Assembly (NCBI GenBank): GCA_014607495.2
Contig: CP053167.1
Span: forward strand, 8,122,001 to 8,186,000
Source of the DNA: Carposina sasakii
Lineage: Eukaryota; Arthropoda; Insecta; Lepidoptera; Carposinidae
DNA: 64,000 bases
Direction of reading: 5' to 3'
Shown here: piece by piece, positions 51,208 to 62,460 of the stretch
How positions within the stretch are numbered: position 1 is the first letter of the stretch
Layout: each line of letters opens with the position of its first letter
Notes under the pieces: generated by a model
Database searches by the model: none
What the model was told of the DNA's origin: nothing
What the model saw: only the letters and a program-made list of their open reading frames with translations
Translations under genes and position numbers: made by a program

Positions 51208-51654
51208 ATTCAGCTTTCTTATGTTAAGATTGTAGGTACCTACTTAGACTAGAACTATATCTATCTACAGTTAGTATCTAGGTACGTCCAACAGTGGACT
51301 GCAACAGGCTGACGACAACGATCATGATACCTAGGTAGCTACGGAGGTAGTTAGGTAGGCACTCTACTCGTATATTTGTAAAGTTATTGGCAACATACGA
51401 AACTACCCAACAAAATTTAATCTGTGCAGATCAATCACAATTAGTGAAATGACATCAATGAAATGTTGAAAATTATTCTATGAACTTAATTTAAATAGCT
51501 TAAAATTTCCTTTGCTTAAAAAATTCCACTTCGAATATTATGAAAAATATAATATAAATTGGAAGTTCGCAAAATAATAACGACTAATAAAGACAATAAT
51601 AAAAGGAACAGTTTTCATTACAAGAGTCCATTAGGCTATTAAATAAATTATAAA
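51208..51654. other. Unassigned sequence with an RTE tail scrap
   Basis: TCCAACAGTGGACTGCAACA followed by GGCTGACGACAACG at 51289-51325 is a short RTE-type 3' end. Otherwise nothing is recognised. Confidence 0.4.
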
Positions 51655-52005
51655 ATTATTAATAAAGAAATGGAAAAAATTCCTCACCCGGGTGGGAATC
51701 GAACCCACGACCTCTGCATTCCGCGTGTCAGTGCTCTAACCACTGAGCCACCGGGTCAATTACTCGGATGACGAATTTTACCATCTCTTTTCTAAATTAC
51801 ATATTGGCAACGTTATTTTTCATCCCGATAGCTACACACTAGCCAAATCTCGGCAAACAAAGCTGAATCCCTCAGCACAATGTTTAAAGATGAAACGATC
51901 AACCATATCCTAAAGGATTATATTAATGGAGAAGTGTTTTTATAAATTTATCTTAGTCAAGATATTATATATTATAAAATTATTAATAAAGAAATGGAAA
52001 AAATT
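51655..52005 (-). repeat. Composite tRNA-like SINE family 2, second example
   Basis: On the minus strand a tRNA-like unit (complement of about 51690-51758, with GTGGCTCAGTGGTTAGAGC and GGTTCGATTCC) has the standard tail (complement of 51655-51689) and is preceded by the family spacer. The spacer is in turn preceded by another copy of the tail (complement of about 51974-52002) whose tRNA-like head is missing. The spacer matches 10721-10923 over about 200 bases. Confidence 0.78.
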
Positions 52006-52880
52006 AAATAAATATCTAAATTATTATGTTTCGAATCATAACCATATTATAAATGCGAAAGTAAGTTCGATTGATTACTTCTTCACGCTCTCTGTTTATC
52101 TGTCTGATTTTAACATTTAATTTTAAACTATATCTTAGGTTTCGATTGATTCTTACTTATTTCTTTAACAGATCTACTTATATTTAATTTCTCTCGTCGA
52201 CGGTAAATGAATCAAAATACAATATTCGACAATGGGTCTGACAAAACCAGCTACGCTTTGCAAACACATAACCTTAGCAGCGTAGGTACACTTCCCTTTA
52301 TGAATTATTCAATCAAAAATGAAATATGTAATTTTGTAGTAGGTTAATGCCATATCATTTTGTAAAATACCAAATTTTAGCTGAATCATTGTAAGTCAAT
52401 CGCGCATTAGCATCTAAAGAAAAAAAATCGTAGCAGTTAGCACAAAAGATTTTATAAATACCTATGATAATAGATTACTGTTGATAATGGAGTTAGTTAG
52501 GTTACGTAATTAAAATAGCGCCCAGCGGATATAACGACTGTTTATTTATATTTTACTTCGTACCGTAAGTTGGCACTACCTTAACTTGTAAAACTCGACA
52601 TTGTACTGATCGACGATCATACGTGGTGTGATGCATTCGCAAAACGAGAATGTTACCGTATACAGAAATACAAAAGCAGCTAGTTGCTCACTAGCTAATT
52701 TCCCCGTAGCAATACGTACTAACTGCATATTTTTTTTCCCTGTAACATGTAATGCTAGCTTCCCACGGTGCGTGATTTTGGACCATTGTGCACGGCCGAC
52801 GACTACGATCCTCTTACCACGATGCGGACGGGGAAGCGATAAGATAGCATAACATTATACCGCGTAAATATATATATTTA
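52006..52880. other. Unassigned intergenic sequence
   Basis: ATTATAAATGCGAAAGTAAG at 52047 is a repeat head like the one at 45300. No gene is seen. Confidence 0.4.
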
Positions 52881-53148
52881 TACAGAGTGTAACAAAGGGG
52901 TATGTTAAGCGAAAAGCTAAGAAAATAGCTCACTATAGAGAACCTATTCTCAAAATTTGAGACTCGAAATCAAATGTTTATTTTTACAGTTAGTATGGAG
53001 AATTTCTAAACAAGTCAGGCATGTTCATACAATCTCCATAAATAAACATGTGATTTCAAGTCTTAAATTTTGGGAATAGGTCCTGTTCTTTATAATGGGC
53101 TATATTCATAGCTTTTCGCTTAACATACCCTTTTTGTTACACCCTGTA
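52881..53148. mobile_element. Foldback MITE, copy 2
   Basis: Same family as 43390-43702: ends TACAGAGTGTAAC and its partner GTTACACCCTGTA, with TATGTTAAGCGAAAAGCTA and AACCTATTCTCAAAATTTGA on the left, each matched inverted on the right. TA or TATA flanks both ends. The arms are less perfect than in copy 1. Confidence 0.82.
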
Positions 53149-54169
53149 TATACATAATACTAACTACTATGGATTAATGTGCGAAATAAAATATTTAAAT
53201 TTGTAACGTCAGTCAGTAGTTCAGTACCGAGCTTAATTAATATAAACTACTCCTTTTATTTGACAGTGATACTTTGCTTTGCGTCAACAATTTAACTGGT
53301 TCTTGTAGGTAGGTATTATGGATATTAATTTGGAGACGTCTAAATTGCGATGACGAGTTATATTGAATAAGTAATGGGTTTAGCGAAGGGAGCTTTAAAT
53401 CAATAAATATAAACTTGAGTTCCATGGCTAGTTTTATGTGTCGTGAGGATATCGTTTATTTGACCACATGAGAACGTATATTAAAATGACCATGTTATTG
53501 GAAATATGTACATTCTTAGCAGACGTCTCCAAGTTATCTACATAAATAATAATAAAAAAATCATAATTAGATCTTCATTGGTCAAGCAGTTTTTGAGATT
53601 ACACGATTAAGTTTGTTCGTACACTTTTTATGCTGCTTTGTTCTTTTGGTTTGCTAGAAGAAATATGCATTTGTTACAGTATCCTCTGTATTTACTGTAT
53701 TTTCTAGACATATTCGCACAGATGCGAAAAGCCTTTTGCATATTTTGGTAATAATACTTCTTAGATAATTTATTAAAACAACAATATGATTACCTACTCG
53801 AGAAATCTCTTATTATTATTTGACACGAACATTAGCTCCAAAAATGAGACACTACTCGAACAACAACCATGTTAATGTTAATGCCTGATCAAATAAGGGA
53901 ATAAGTCTCTGAGAGAATTCGCAAATTATCACTAATACTTATACAGACGTCGTGACAAATTCATCCAACATAATTAATGTGTACTGAGCCGCGTGAATTA
54001 GATAAATATTATGATGATAAATCATGTACCTAAATAAGATATTATGTAATAACAAACTAATGGCCGCCCACGACTTCGTCTCGCGTAAAATTCAGAATTC
54101 CTGTTTTTTACTCAACTACGCCAGAAGGGTTACTTTCATTCCTAGTGGTGGGAGGGAGGTTTAATCCAG
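53149..54169. other. Unassigned sequence
   Basis: A family C-like scrap CGCCCACGACTTCGTCTCGC lies at 54063. No other feature is supported in this kilobase. Confidence 0.4.
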
Positions 54170-54300
54170 TATTTTGTTAGGGAAATGCTGGATGCATCTC
54201 CTTCCGTGCATATCTTAAGAGTAGACTAAAGAACTCGGGCATTCTCTCAGGCGATAAGATGTCACTGATAATTTACATCTGTCCCCGCTTTGTTAAGAGC
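54170..54300 (+). repeat. Dispersed repeat family A
   Basis: GATGCATCTCCTTCCGTGCA, GTAGACTAAAGAACTCGGGC, ATTCTCTCAGGCGATAAGA and TAATTTACATCTGTCCCCGC give the clearest copy of the first half of the family. Confidence 0.7.
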
Positions 54301-55861
54301 CAGCAGTCAAATAAAAGTCCCACGGTTGCTCCGCCCACATACCCCGCCACCCGCAATGCAAGGATACGCGTTAAGATCTGCGTAGTGTTAAAATTCGAAA
54401 TTCGCGCGCTTTCGAGCAGGCGGGTCAACGCTAGGTCAAACGCAGAGAACATAAAAACCCATAGAGTCGTTATTATAATTAATTTCAATGTTATGTTTAT
54501 TTTATTTTTGTTTGCAAAATACAATTAAATTAAATTAATTAATTTATTAATAAGTAATATAGGTATGTTAAAAAATCATTCATACAATAGAACACATTAC
54601 CTGCATCATAGTTATATTTATGTATGAAATTCATCCAATGCAACAAGTATTAGGAAGTTTTGAATAAAACGGATTAATGGTAGATATCAAAGATTTATTT
54701 TATATATCACAAAAAATAGTATCCGATACATATGTGAAATGGGACCAATTTACTCATGTAGATCGCTTTTAAAAAGGCTTTTAGGTGAGTCAATATGTTA
54801 AAATGTTACAAGTAGTAACTTAACAAATTTTAATATTAAGATGATTATGTAAAAAAATGCCGTTTCATTATATATAAATAGTAGGTGTTTTTTAAAAATA
54901 AAGGGTTAACAGGTATGTATAATGTGCATTCGCAATATTAGCTGTGCATAAATAAAAAAGCTTTATTTAAAGATAAATAGCGGTATGCGTATGCCACAAA
55001 TATAAATTGCAGTTTGATTAGCAATATTCTCATTTGAGGATTTTGCTGTGCAGTCAGTAATTTTTATATGAATTCCAATTATTTGTGACTAAAAAAAATC
55101 ATTTTATTTGATGTGCGTTTAAATACTATACAATTAAATTAAATGATTTTTCTTACTAATCCTCTACACTCCCCAAGAAATATATATGTACTATTTACCT
55201 TATACAGTAAAATACCTTCTGTTCTATGCTCCACCTTATCTGTTACCATCAAACTGTCAATCGGAGAGCTAAAATATGAAATGAGTTTAAAAATATCAAA
55301 AAAGTTTTAGTAGCCAAAAGTGAAAACAAGTGAGCAAAAACAACAAAATTATAGCAGGTAGGTAGGTTCTCACTCACTTTTCTTCAAACATTACAGGTGG
55401 TATTAGTTCGGTATAAACTTTGACGGGCGACTCCAGGACTTTTTGTTCGGCACAATTCAAAATATTGTAGATAAGGAACTGCTGCCGAAGATGCTACGTA
55501 GTAAGTAAAGATGGGTCGGATTAGGTAAAAATCTAACCTGTTCGACCTAATACATACCTACTAATATTTATGCAATATGGCCGTTCCATTACTGTGATCC
55601 ATTACGTATTAGATAAATACGTAGAATCTTTATTCGGTGAATATTTAGTATCGGTTTTCGGTGAATGATCCATTATCTAATAAATACCTACGTAGAAAGA
55701 ATAGTTGTGGAAATAGAAAATATCGTGATAATAGCGAAATGCATTTTTTATATTAGGTTAAATTTTTAATATTTAGTTAAATTGTTTTTAGTTTGTGTCA
55801 CATATTTTGTTTAAATAAAGGATTTTAATTTTGTAAAAAAAAAAGGAAAAAAAAGTATTGT
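54301..55861. other. Unassigned AT-rich sequence
   Basis: About 1.5 kb. Overlapping frames on both strands around 54260-54530 have no domain. Nothing else is seen. Confidence 0.4.
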
Positions 55862-55935
55862 CTGTACCCGGATACGAACCAGGAATATCTGATTTACGAC
55901 TCCGCCGATGTAACCGCTGGGCTATCATAAACTTG
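55862..55935 (-). repeat. tRNA-like sequence, SINE head or tRNA pseudogene
   Basis: On the minus strand TAGCCCAGCGGTTACATCGG (A box) and GGTTCGTATCCGGGTACAG (B box) are spaced about 35 bases apart. The T arm and part of the acceptor can pair; the D arm is degenerate. A-runs lie at the downstream end. It is not clearly of family 1 or 2. Confidence 0.5.
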
Positions 55936-56083
55936 TTAAAGACGGTGAAAATTATCTTCATATTCTAATGATATTGTAGTATTTTTGCTAAATAATATAA
56001 TTGAAACTTATAGTCTATGCCTTACGGTTGATTTCTCATAATAAGATTATTTTTATGCGATACCTAATACCTAATGTCGTCTT
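55936..56083. other. Short unassigned interval
   Basis: AT-rich; may include the decayed upstream part of the next LINE fragment. Confidence 0.3.
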
Positions 56084-56525
56084 GTATCTGAATGCTGGGC
56101 CGTAAAGAAGAAGGATAAAAATCAATTCCATGTAAGCAAGATGAGAATGTTGAGATGGATGTGTGGAGTTACAAGAATGGATAAAATAAGAAATGTGTAT
56201 ATAAGAGGAAGTTTGAAAGTTGCGCCGATCACAGACAAGTTACGAAGTAACCGTCTGTCTTGGTACGGGCATGTAAAGCTATATTATGAGTCTATGATGT
56301 AAAGCGACGGGATGAAAGTCATATTTTACAGAGAGCTTTGTGCATGAGTGTGGATGGATATAAAGGAAGAGGTAGACCAAAGAAATGTTGGATGGACTGT
56401 GTGAGGGAGGATATGCGTGTACTGGGAGTGAGCCATGAGATGACGGATAATAGGGATGAATGGAAGAAAAGTACATATTGTGCCGACCCCAAATAAATGG
56501 GAACAGGGCAGGAAGATGATGATGA
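56084..56525 (+). pseudogene. RTE-like LINE ORF2 C-terminal region, frameshifted
   Basis: Frame one (56084-56302) reads VSECWAVKKKDKNQFHVSKM, RMLRWMCGVTRMDKIRN and GSLKVAPITDKLRSNRLSWYGHVK. After a frameshift near 56280-56305 the reading continues RDESHILQRALCMSVDGY, KGRGRPKKCWMDCVREDMRV and DEWKKSTYCADPK to a stop at about 56497. This is the post-polymerase C-terminal region of an RTE-type LINE. GGGAACAGGGCAGGAAGATG and a GATGATGATGA tail follow. Reverse-strand frames here are shadows. It is the reference copy for the scraps at 3911 and 59214-62276. Confidence 0.87.
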
Positions 56526-57779
56526 CCTAATCACGTTGTATTAGGTACCGACTAGTATTGAAAAATACCTAATCCACATACCTATTCCAATATGATATTC
56601 CAATATGCCTCACCTGTAGTAGTAAGTAAGTTCCTTAGGTGAGTGAAAGATATTGTACCTACATATACTCGTAAATGTATATAAAATTTGTGTATGTGCT
56701 TCATGTGTAAAGCAGTGCGCTTATAGAATACTTCTCATGCTGTGTGTGTGATTTCGGAACTAATTTCTTTTGTAGACTTTTACATAGATAAACAAAGCAA
56801 CTAGCGCCATCGTTCAAAGGAATTCTACCAATTTATAAAGGTGAAAGTATGTATGTGTGTGAGTGTGTATGTTTGTTACTTCATCACGCAAAATCCTGAA
56901 ATGTATGGAACAGCTGATTTTTTTCACTATATCGGAATTGGCCTCATAATGAAAGTTGTTTCTTTTTACTTTCCTAGTTTCGTATCAAAGGCAAATCACT
57001 AATTTCGGAAAGACCTTATATATTAGCTTAGGTACGTATCAGAATAACACATTATACTTTTTATCCCGGGTAAATATTTTATCCCGTAATTTCGACATTT
57101 TGTTTTTTCTGCTGTCCATTATAAAATGCATTCTCAGCACTAAACTTTACATACTTACTAATTATGATTATAGCTACTTACACCTTTGATTCTCTCCCCT
57201 TTTTAGAAAATTCTCTCCAACATTGAGCCATCTTCCTTTTGGAAACATATTTTTTAGTTTTATTTCCCATTAGTCCGAACTCAATCGAGTAATACCTACA
57301 CCGCAAGATAATAAAAAATGCCACTGCCGTGGGCGAAAGCGACATAGACCCTACGTCGTCGGCGCACAGCGCGGTACTGAGCGTCAGCGGGCACGAAGTT
57401 ACTATTTAACGCTTTTCTGTAAGCATTAGAGTTGAATATCGCTTGCACGCTAAACAACTGATTGAGCTCAGAAGTAAAGGGCGTAAGTCTCAAAAAGATT
57501 TTTATTAATTGTGTGTTCAATTACGATTGTTTTTTAATTTTGGCTTTACAAAAGTTTACTATCATTATTATCTTGATATCCGAATTTATTATAAACACCT
57601 ATCTCATGTAATAGCCGAAATAAAAGTAAAAATGACTAAAAAACATGTCGATTTCAAAAAACAAAACTATCGAGCGAAAATCATTAAATCATGTTTTTGG
57701 CTTTACATGACATAGTTAAGGGTACTAAGAATATAGTGTAATAGTCTCACATTAAACAAACATGCACCCGTTTCAGCAT
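56526..57779. other. Unassigned sequence with family C-like scraps
   Basis: ATTTATAAAGGTGAAAGTAT near 56830 and TTTTTATCCCGGGTAAATAT near 57060 with TTTCGACATTTTGTTTTTTC look like a decayed inverted copy of the 45295 type of repeat. No coding support. Confidence 0.4.
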
Positions 57780-57905
57780 ATTTCATCAAAAAGATGCTAA
57801 ATAAGGTCTGCCTCCTCTTAAACGTAGCTAGGGAATCTCCTTTACGATCCTGCAGTTCTGGCTACCCCATTTCGGAAACACAGCCGTGTGTATATTTATT
57901 TATCT
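57780..57905 (+). repeat. Dispersed repeat family A, distal half
   Basis: AACGTAGCTAGGGAATCTCC, TTTACGATCCTGCAGTTCTG, GCTACCCCATTTCGGAAACA and CAGCCGTGTGTATATTTATT give the clearest copy of the second half of the family, ending in TTTATTTAT. Confidence 0.72.
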
Positions 57906-58934
57906 AAAGAACACACAATTGTATGAAGCTTATCTAACTAGTAGCGTAGCGCAGACTACGTGACATTGTGCGACCTTGTAGGTAACTACACCCGAGAATC
58001 GATACTGCGGTGCGGCGTGCTAAAGAATTCAGGGTGGCGTTTGCTAGTCTTTTCTATGAAACATGACACGTACACCTACGATTGCGTACATAAACTAGAT
58101 ACATATACACACGACTGTCTTCCCAATGTTATCAAATATATATCAAAAGCTTTGTTTCCTATCTTGCTCATTCCATACCGAAATGAACAAAGAAAGTGTA
58201 TGTTATGTCCTTGGTAATATAATTTATGTCACCATTATAGCCCCCTAGATACATTAGTATATAATTAATCTGATAAACAATTATCTCTTTAGTTATCTTA
58301 CCGCGAAATATGGCAGTTTCTCTTTCTAATATACATATATTGCATCATACCTGAAAACAAGAAAAAACTTATTAATATTTTATCAGTTATTCAATATTGT
58401 CTTATTCTATAGAATAAATAAATAGATAGGAGACCTAAAACTAGAGTGAATGATAATAATATGACGCGGACTAAGTGGCAGGCGTCCACTAGTGATAAAT
58501 AAATATGATGCCACAATCAACTAAATTACCTAGGTACTAAACTAAATCTATCCCAAAAAGCTCTTTACACCCTACATGGGCTAAAAAATAAAGCAAAAGA
58601 ACGGACAAAATAGGCCAAATAACCGCTCCGTGAAGCCCCAGTAACATAAATCAGCTGCAAAATTAATTCATGGCCATACAAACGGCCAGGCCGAGCTATA
58701 GCTCATTAATCTTGCGCATCTATGGCTGCAAAAATGAGAGCTTCCCTTTACGATGCCCTGTGGGCTTCTGAAAAATAAAACTTGGGCCAGGGTTACCTCA
58801 CTTTTGAACTTAGAGTTTCATGTGGACCTTTTTTACACCGTGTTAATTCAAAAGATAGAAGGGTAACACAGATTTGATATAAATAAAGTACTTCTTACCC
58901 GTACCTGCCTACCATACACAGAGGTAATATCTTC
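57906..58934. other. Unassigned intergenic sequence
   Basis: About 1 kb; a scrap GGCGTCCACTAGTGATAAAT near 58482 recalls the outer edge of family C. No gene. Confidence 0.4.
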
Positions 58935-59213
58935 TATATCTATCTATACATATAATAAAATTGTAACGGATAACGATGATAACGATGTTTAACGAAAATT
59001 GATAACGATGTTTGAGCATGCTAATCTCAGAAACGGCTGGACCGATTTCGATGCAGTTTTCAGGAATATATTGTGACAGGTCCCACATAACATATAGGCT
59101 ATCCTTTTTTTATTTTTATTTTTATCCCGGGAAAATGTTTTCATCCCGGATAATTTCGACATTTTTTTTCTGCAGTCCACGCGGACGGAGTCGCGGGCGT
59201 CCACTAGACTAGT
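58935..59213 (-). repeat. Dispersed repeat family C, complete copy
   Basis: Minus-strand order: GTCCGCGTGGACTGCAG, A-run, TGTCGAAATTATCCGGGATG, CCCGGGATAAAAATAAA, TATGTGGGACCTGTCACAAT, CTGAAAACTGCATCGAAATC, CAGCCGTTTCTGAGATTAGC, TTACAATTTTATTATATGTA. TCCACTAGACTAG at its edge (about 59200-59213) was duplicated by the RTE fragment that inserted here. Confidence 0.78.
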
Positions 59214-59369
59214 CATCATCATCTTCCTGCCCTGTTCCCATTTATTTGGGGTCGGCGCTATATGTACTTTTCTTCCATTCATCCCTATTATCCGTTATCT
59301 CATTGCTCACTCCCAGTACACGCATATCCTCTCTCACACAGTCAATCCAACATTTATTTGGTCTACCTG

Positions 59370-61967
59370 AGCGCTGAGGACCTCTGGATTACCCTTTCTA
59401 TTGATAACCGCGACTCAGGAGTGGTAACTAATTTGCATATTTGCGTTCTTTATCTATGCGATCAGAATAAGGGCTATTCATTTTCTGAACAATTATCAAA
59501 CTTTTTAACCAAATTAAATGAATTAATTTTGCTTAGTCCTCAGGACAAGTTTTTGATTATAGGTGACTTTAATTTGAGCAACATTGTTTGGACCCCCAGT
59601 TCTCGTACTGAGGATGAGTGCTTACTAGTGGACGAAATAGACTCTATGAGCTTGTATCAGTGCAACGGTGTCCCTAATTCGTATGGCAGGCTTCTGGATC
59701 TGGTGTTGTCTAACGAAATTGTCAGCGTCATGGATTGTAGTACCGACCCATTGTCCTGTCCTACCGACCCTCACCACGGCGCACTGTCAATTCGTGTCGA
59801 CTTCGTTCATTTCAAACCATTGCCATGTATTCCATTTATGAGATACTTATACCATCTAGGCGACTATGACTCTTTAAATAATGAGATCACTAAAATTAAC
59901 TGGTACCAAGAGCTATCTAACGGACCGCTTGACGATGCAGTGGGTAACTTTTACAGCTTTTATAAAAGGTTGAGGGACACTTATGTCCCGTCTAAACTGG
60001 TCGTACCTAATTCCTACCCCAAATGGTATTCAACTGCATTAAAAAAAGTAATTAAAGAAAAATCCAAATATTTCAAAAAATTCAAAATTTATGGTAATCG
60101 TTCAGACCATGAAACCTACAAACTGCTTCGTGATCGAGCCAAGAGGTTGGAAAGAATATGTTATCGGAATTATGTAAAACTAGTTGAAGAATCAGTTAAA
60201 GTAAACCCTAAATATTTTTGGTCTTTCATTAAATCTAAATATCACTCAAATTCTATGCCGAGTAGCCTATCTTTTGAAAATGATTTACTCGTTTCGGGCG
60301 AATCTATATGCGAGGGATTCTCCTCATATTTTAATTCCAACTTCTTGAAAGCTTCGAGCACCTCAATTACTGCTTCACGGCCGGTCTACCCGGACATGGG
60401 TCCCTCAGCGCACGATATCTCCTCAATTTATTTGTCCATTTATGAGGTTATAAGGTTGCTCAAGCATCTTGATCCGTCAAAATCTGCTGGTCCCGATGAT
60501 CTACCTGCTAGTTTCCTTATTAATTGCGCTGAAACAATAGCTTTGCCGATTTATATATTATTTAAGCGATCGCTGGTTAAAGGAATTGTGCCAAAATTAT
60601 GGAAGCGCGCTCTTATAACACCCGTACATAAGAAAGGTTCTACAACAGACATAACCAATTACCGCCCCATATCGAATCTATGCATTGTATCAAAGATTTT
60701 TGAGAGAATTGTATATGGTCAAGTATATGCAGCTTTGAAAAACTCCTTTAACTCTACTCAGCATGGTTTTCTTAAGGGTCGATCGACGGTGTCCAATCTT
60801 GTGTTAATTAATGACTTTCTGACAGATGCTATGGATAATGGTGTGCAGGTTGATGTTGTTTATACCGATTATAGTAAAGCATTCGATCGTATTCAGCATA
60901 ATTTGTTACTAACCAAGTTATCTAAAGTTGGCATTTGTGGTAGTCTCTTCAGATGGTTCTCCTCCTATATAAATAATCGTTCCCAGGCCATAGTAGTAAA
61001 TAACTACATATCTAGTTGGGTTTCTATACCAAGTGGTGTACCGCAAGGATCTCTTCTGGGACCGTTACTCTTTGTGATATTTGTTAATGACATCGACCAG
61101 TGCTTCCAGACGTCACGTTTATTGTGCTTTGCAGATGACATGAAGATTTATGCAACAATATCATCGATAGCTGATGCTAAATCATTGCAAGCTGACTTAG
61201 TGCGTCTGGAGACTTATTGTCAGTTGAATCACCTTGAGCTTAACCCCTCTAAGTGCAATATAGTAACGTTTAGTCGTAAAAGACATCTTATAGTGCACAA
61301 TTACACTCTGAAAGGAGAAAAACTACAGAGGGCGAGTGTTGTTCGTGATTTGGGCGTCTATCATGACTCTAAGCTTTTGTTCGACATACACGTTGACAAA
61401 ATTACGGCTAAAGCTTTTAGGGCACTAGGATTTGTGATGCGTAGTTCTAAGGATTTTACTAAGATAAAAACAATCAAAATCCTGTACTGCTGTTTTGTCC
61501 GAAGTACTTTGGAGTATGCGTCGCAGATCTGGAATCCTATATACGATGTTTACACCAAACGTATCGAAAGCATACAAAAAAAGTTTATTAAGTTCCTGTG
61601 CTACCGAACCAATGATTGCTATGACTCCTGCAATTACACAAACCTTTGCAAAAAACACCATATCCTCCCTTTAGAGAAACGTCGCGAAATCTCCGACTTG
61701 GTCTTCTTCTTAAAGATTGCCTCCAGCGATATAGATTGCCCTGAGTTACTATCTCAGATAAGTCTAAATGTTCCTTCTAGGTCCCTTCGCCACAATAATC
61801 CAATTTCCATCCCTCTAGTCTCAACGAGGTACCGGCAGAATGCATTCCTCATACGGGCGAGTGGTGCATTCAATAAACTTTCTAGGTGCATGGATCTTGA
61901 CCTATTTGACACCGGATGCGGCAAGGTAAGGCGTCATCTTAGCAGTGACTTTTTCCTTAAATGTTAA
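59370..61967 (+). CDS. Jockey-like LINE ORF2: partial endonuclease and reverse transcriptase
   Basis: About 865 codons from the truncation to the stop belong to the LINE; the frame extends further upstream to an ATG at 59262 only because the underlying RTE fragment happens to be open. The N-terminal part is the C-terminal half of an exonuclease-endonuclease-phosphatase domain: FLIIGDFNLS about residue 62 of the LINE part and DPHHGALSI about 133. The polymerase follows: KSAGPDDLP, NYRPISN, HGFLKGRSTVSNL, YTDYSKAFD, SGVPQGSLLG and FADDMKIY, with both catalytic aspartate sites intact. The C-terminus holds a His/Cys-containing stretch (CNYTNLCKKHH). The protein is of the same general type as that at 94-1653, but diverged too far to be a copy of one another. 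As the first half of the endonuclease is absent it cannot nick targets. Confidence 0.92.
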   Translation, partial: SAEDLWITLSIDNRDSGVVTNLHICVLYLCDQNKGYSFSEQLSNFLTKLNELILLSPQDKFLIIGDFNLSNIVWTPSSRTEDECLLVDEIDSMSLYQCNGVPNSYGRLLDLVLSNEIVSVMDCSTDPLSCPTDPHHGALSIRVDFVHFKPLPCIPFMRYLYHLGDYDSLNNEITKINWYQELSNGPLDDAVGNFYSFYKRLRDTYVPSKLVVPNSYPKWYSTALKKVIKEKSKYFKKFKIYGNRSDHETYKLLRDRAKRLERICYRNYVKLVEESVKVNPKYFWSFIKSKYHSNSMPSSLSFENDLLVSGESICEGFSSYFNSNFLKASSTSITASRPVYPDMGPSAHDISSIYLSIYEVIRLLKHLDPSKSAGPDDLPASFLINCAETIALPIYILFKRSLVKGIVPKLWKRALITPVHKKGSTTDITNYRPISNLCIVSKIFERIVYGQVYAALKNSFNSTQHGFLKGRSTVSNLVLINDFLTDAMDNGVQVDVVYTDYSKAFDRIQHNLLLTKLSKVGICGSLFRWFSSYINNRSQAIVVNNYISSWVSIPSGVPQGSLLGPLLFVIFVNDIDQCFQTSRLLCFADDMKIYATISSIADAKSLQADLVRLETYCQLNHLELNPSKCNIVTFSRKRHLIVHNYTLKGEKLQRASVVRDLGVYHDSKLLFDIHVDKITAKAFRALGFVMRSSKDFTKIKTIKILYCCFVRSTLEYASQIWNPIYDVYTKRIESIQKKFIKFLCYRTNDCYDSCNYTNLCKKHHILPLEKRREISDLVFFLKIASSDIDCPELLSQISLNVPSRSLRHNNPISIPLVSTRYRQNAFLIRASGAFNKLSRCMDLDLFDTGCGKVRRHLSSDFFLKC

Positions 61968-62025
61968 TCGTGGTATGTTAATTTTAATCGTGGTATGTTA
62001 ATTTTAATCGTGGTATGTTAATTTT
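61962..62025. repeat. Three 20-bp tandem units in the LINE 3' UTR
   Basis: AATCGTGGTATGTTAATTTT is repeated three times directly after the ORF2 stop. The first unit overlaps the stop codon region. Confidence 0.85.
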
Positions 62026-62317
62026 AATCTAGTTAATAATAATTACAACTCAATATTAGGTGGGTATTGGCAGTGAGTTGTGCCAAAGTGTAATTTCTGT
62101 ATTTTGTTGTGTGCATGAATTGTATTCGCTCTGTTTCCATTTGTGGAGACCTGTTATTGGCCCGATGGTTCTAGCTCTTCTACTTTACTCTTTTTGTATC
62201 GCTGTTGGTCTTCCGAAAATTGTAAAATAAAATAAAAATAAAATACCTCTTCCTTTATATCCATCCACATTCATAGTCCACTAGTCTAGTATAAATATTA
62301 TTAAGAAAATGAAAAAA

Positions 62318-62460
62318 AAATCACCCGAGTGAGATTTGAACCACGACCTCTCGCATACCGTTGCTTTTGCTCAAACCAACTGAGCTATCGGGTCAATTAA
62401 CTCGGATGACGAATTTACCATCTATTTTACATTACGTTTTTGGCAACGTTATTTTTTCTA
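62318..62460 (-). repeat. tRNA-like SINE family 2, divergent subfamily with spacer
   Basis: On the minus strand the spacer end (AATAACGTTGCCAAAAACG, TCATCCGAGTTAATTGACCC) runs into GATAGCTCAGTTGG, then GGTTCAAATCTCACTCGGG and an A-poor tail. Compare 50003-50092; the anticodon region GTATGCGAGAGG is the same. Confidence 0.75.

Larger units (their letters stand above)
59369..62243 (+). mobile_element. 5'-truncated Jockey-like LINE with target duplication
   Basis: The element begins within the endonuclease-coding part and ends in an AAAATAAAATAAAAATAAA-type tail. TACCT occurs on both sides (59364-59368 and 62244-62248) and reconstitutes the uninterrupted RTE sequence. It is 5'-truncated like most LINE copies and may be recent, since the frame is open throughout. 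Confidence 0.9.
59214..62276 (-). mobile_element. RTE-like LINE 3' fragment split by a Jockey-like LINE
   Basis: The pieces 59214-59368 and 62249-62276 read on the minus strand as the same RTE 3' end as 56320-56525 (GGATGGATATAAAGGAAGAG, then GGTAGACCAAATAAATGTTG and CCGACCCCAAATAAATGGGA, with a GATGATGATGA end). The join is restored exactly if the LINE between them is removed. Outer direct repeats TCCACTAGACTAGT and TCCACTAGTCTAGT (59200-59213 and 62277-62290) are the target duplication of this fragment. Confidence 0.85.

Noticed and set aside
59262..59369. N-terminal 36 codons of the long frame at 59262
   Set aside because: They are the antisense of an RTE 3' end that was open by chance; the LINE begins at 59369 as shown by the TACCT duplication.
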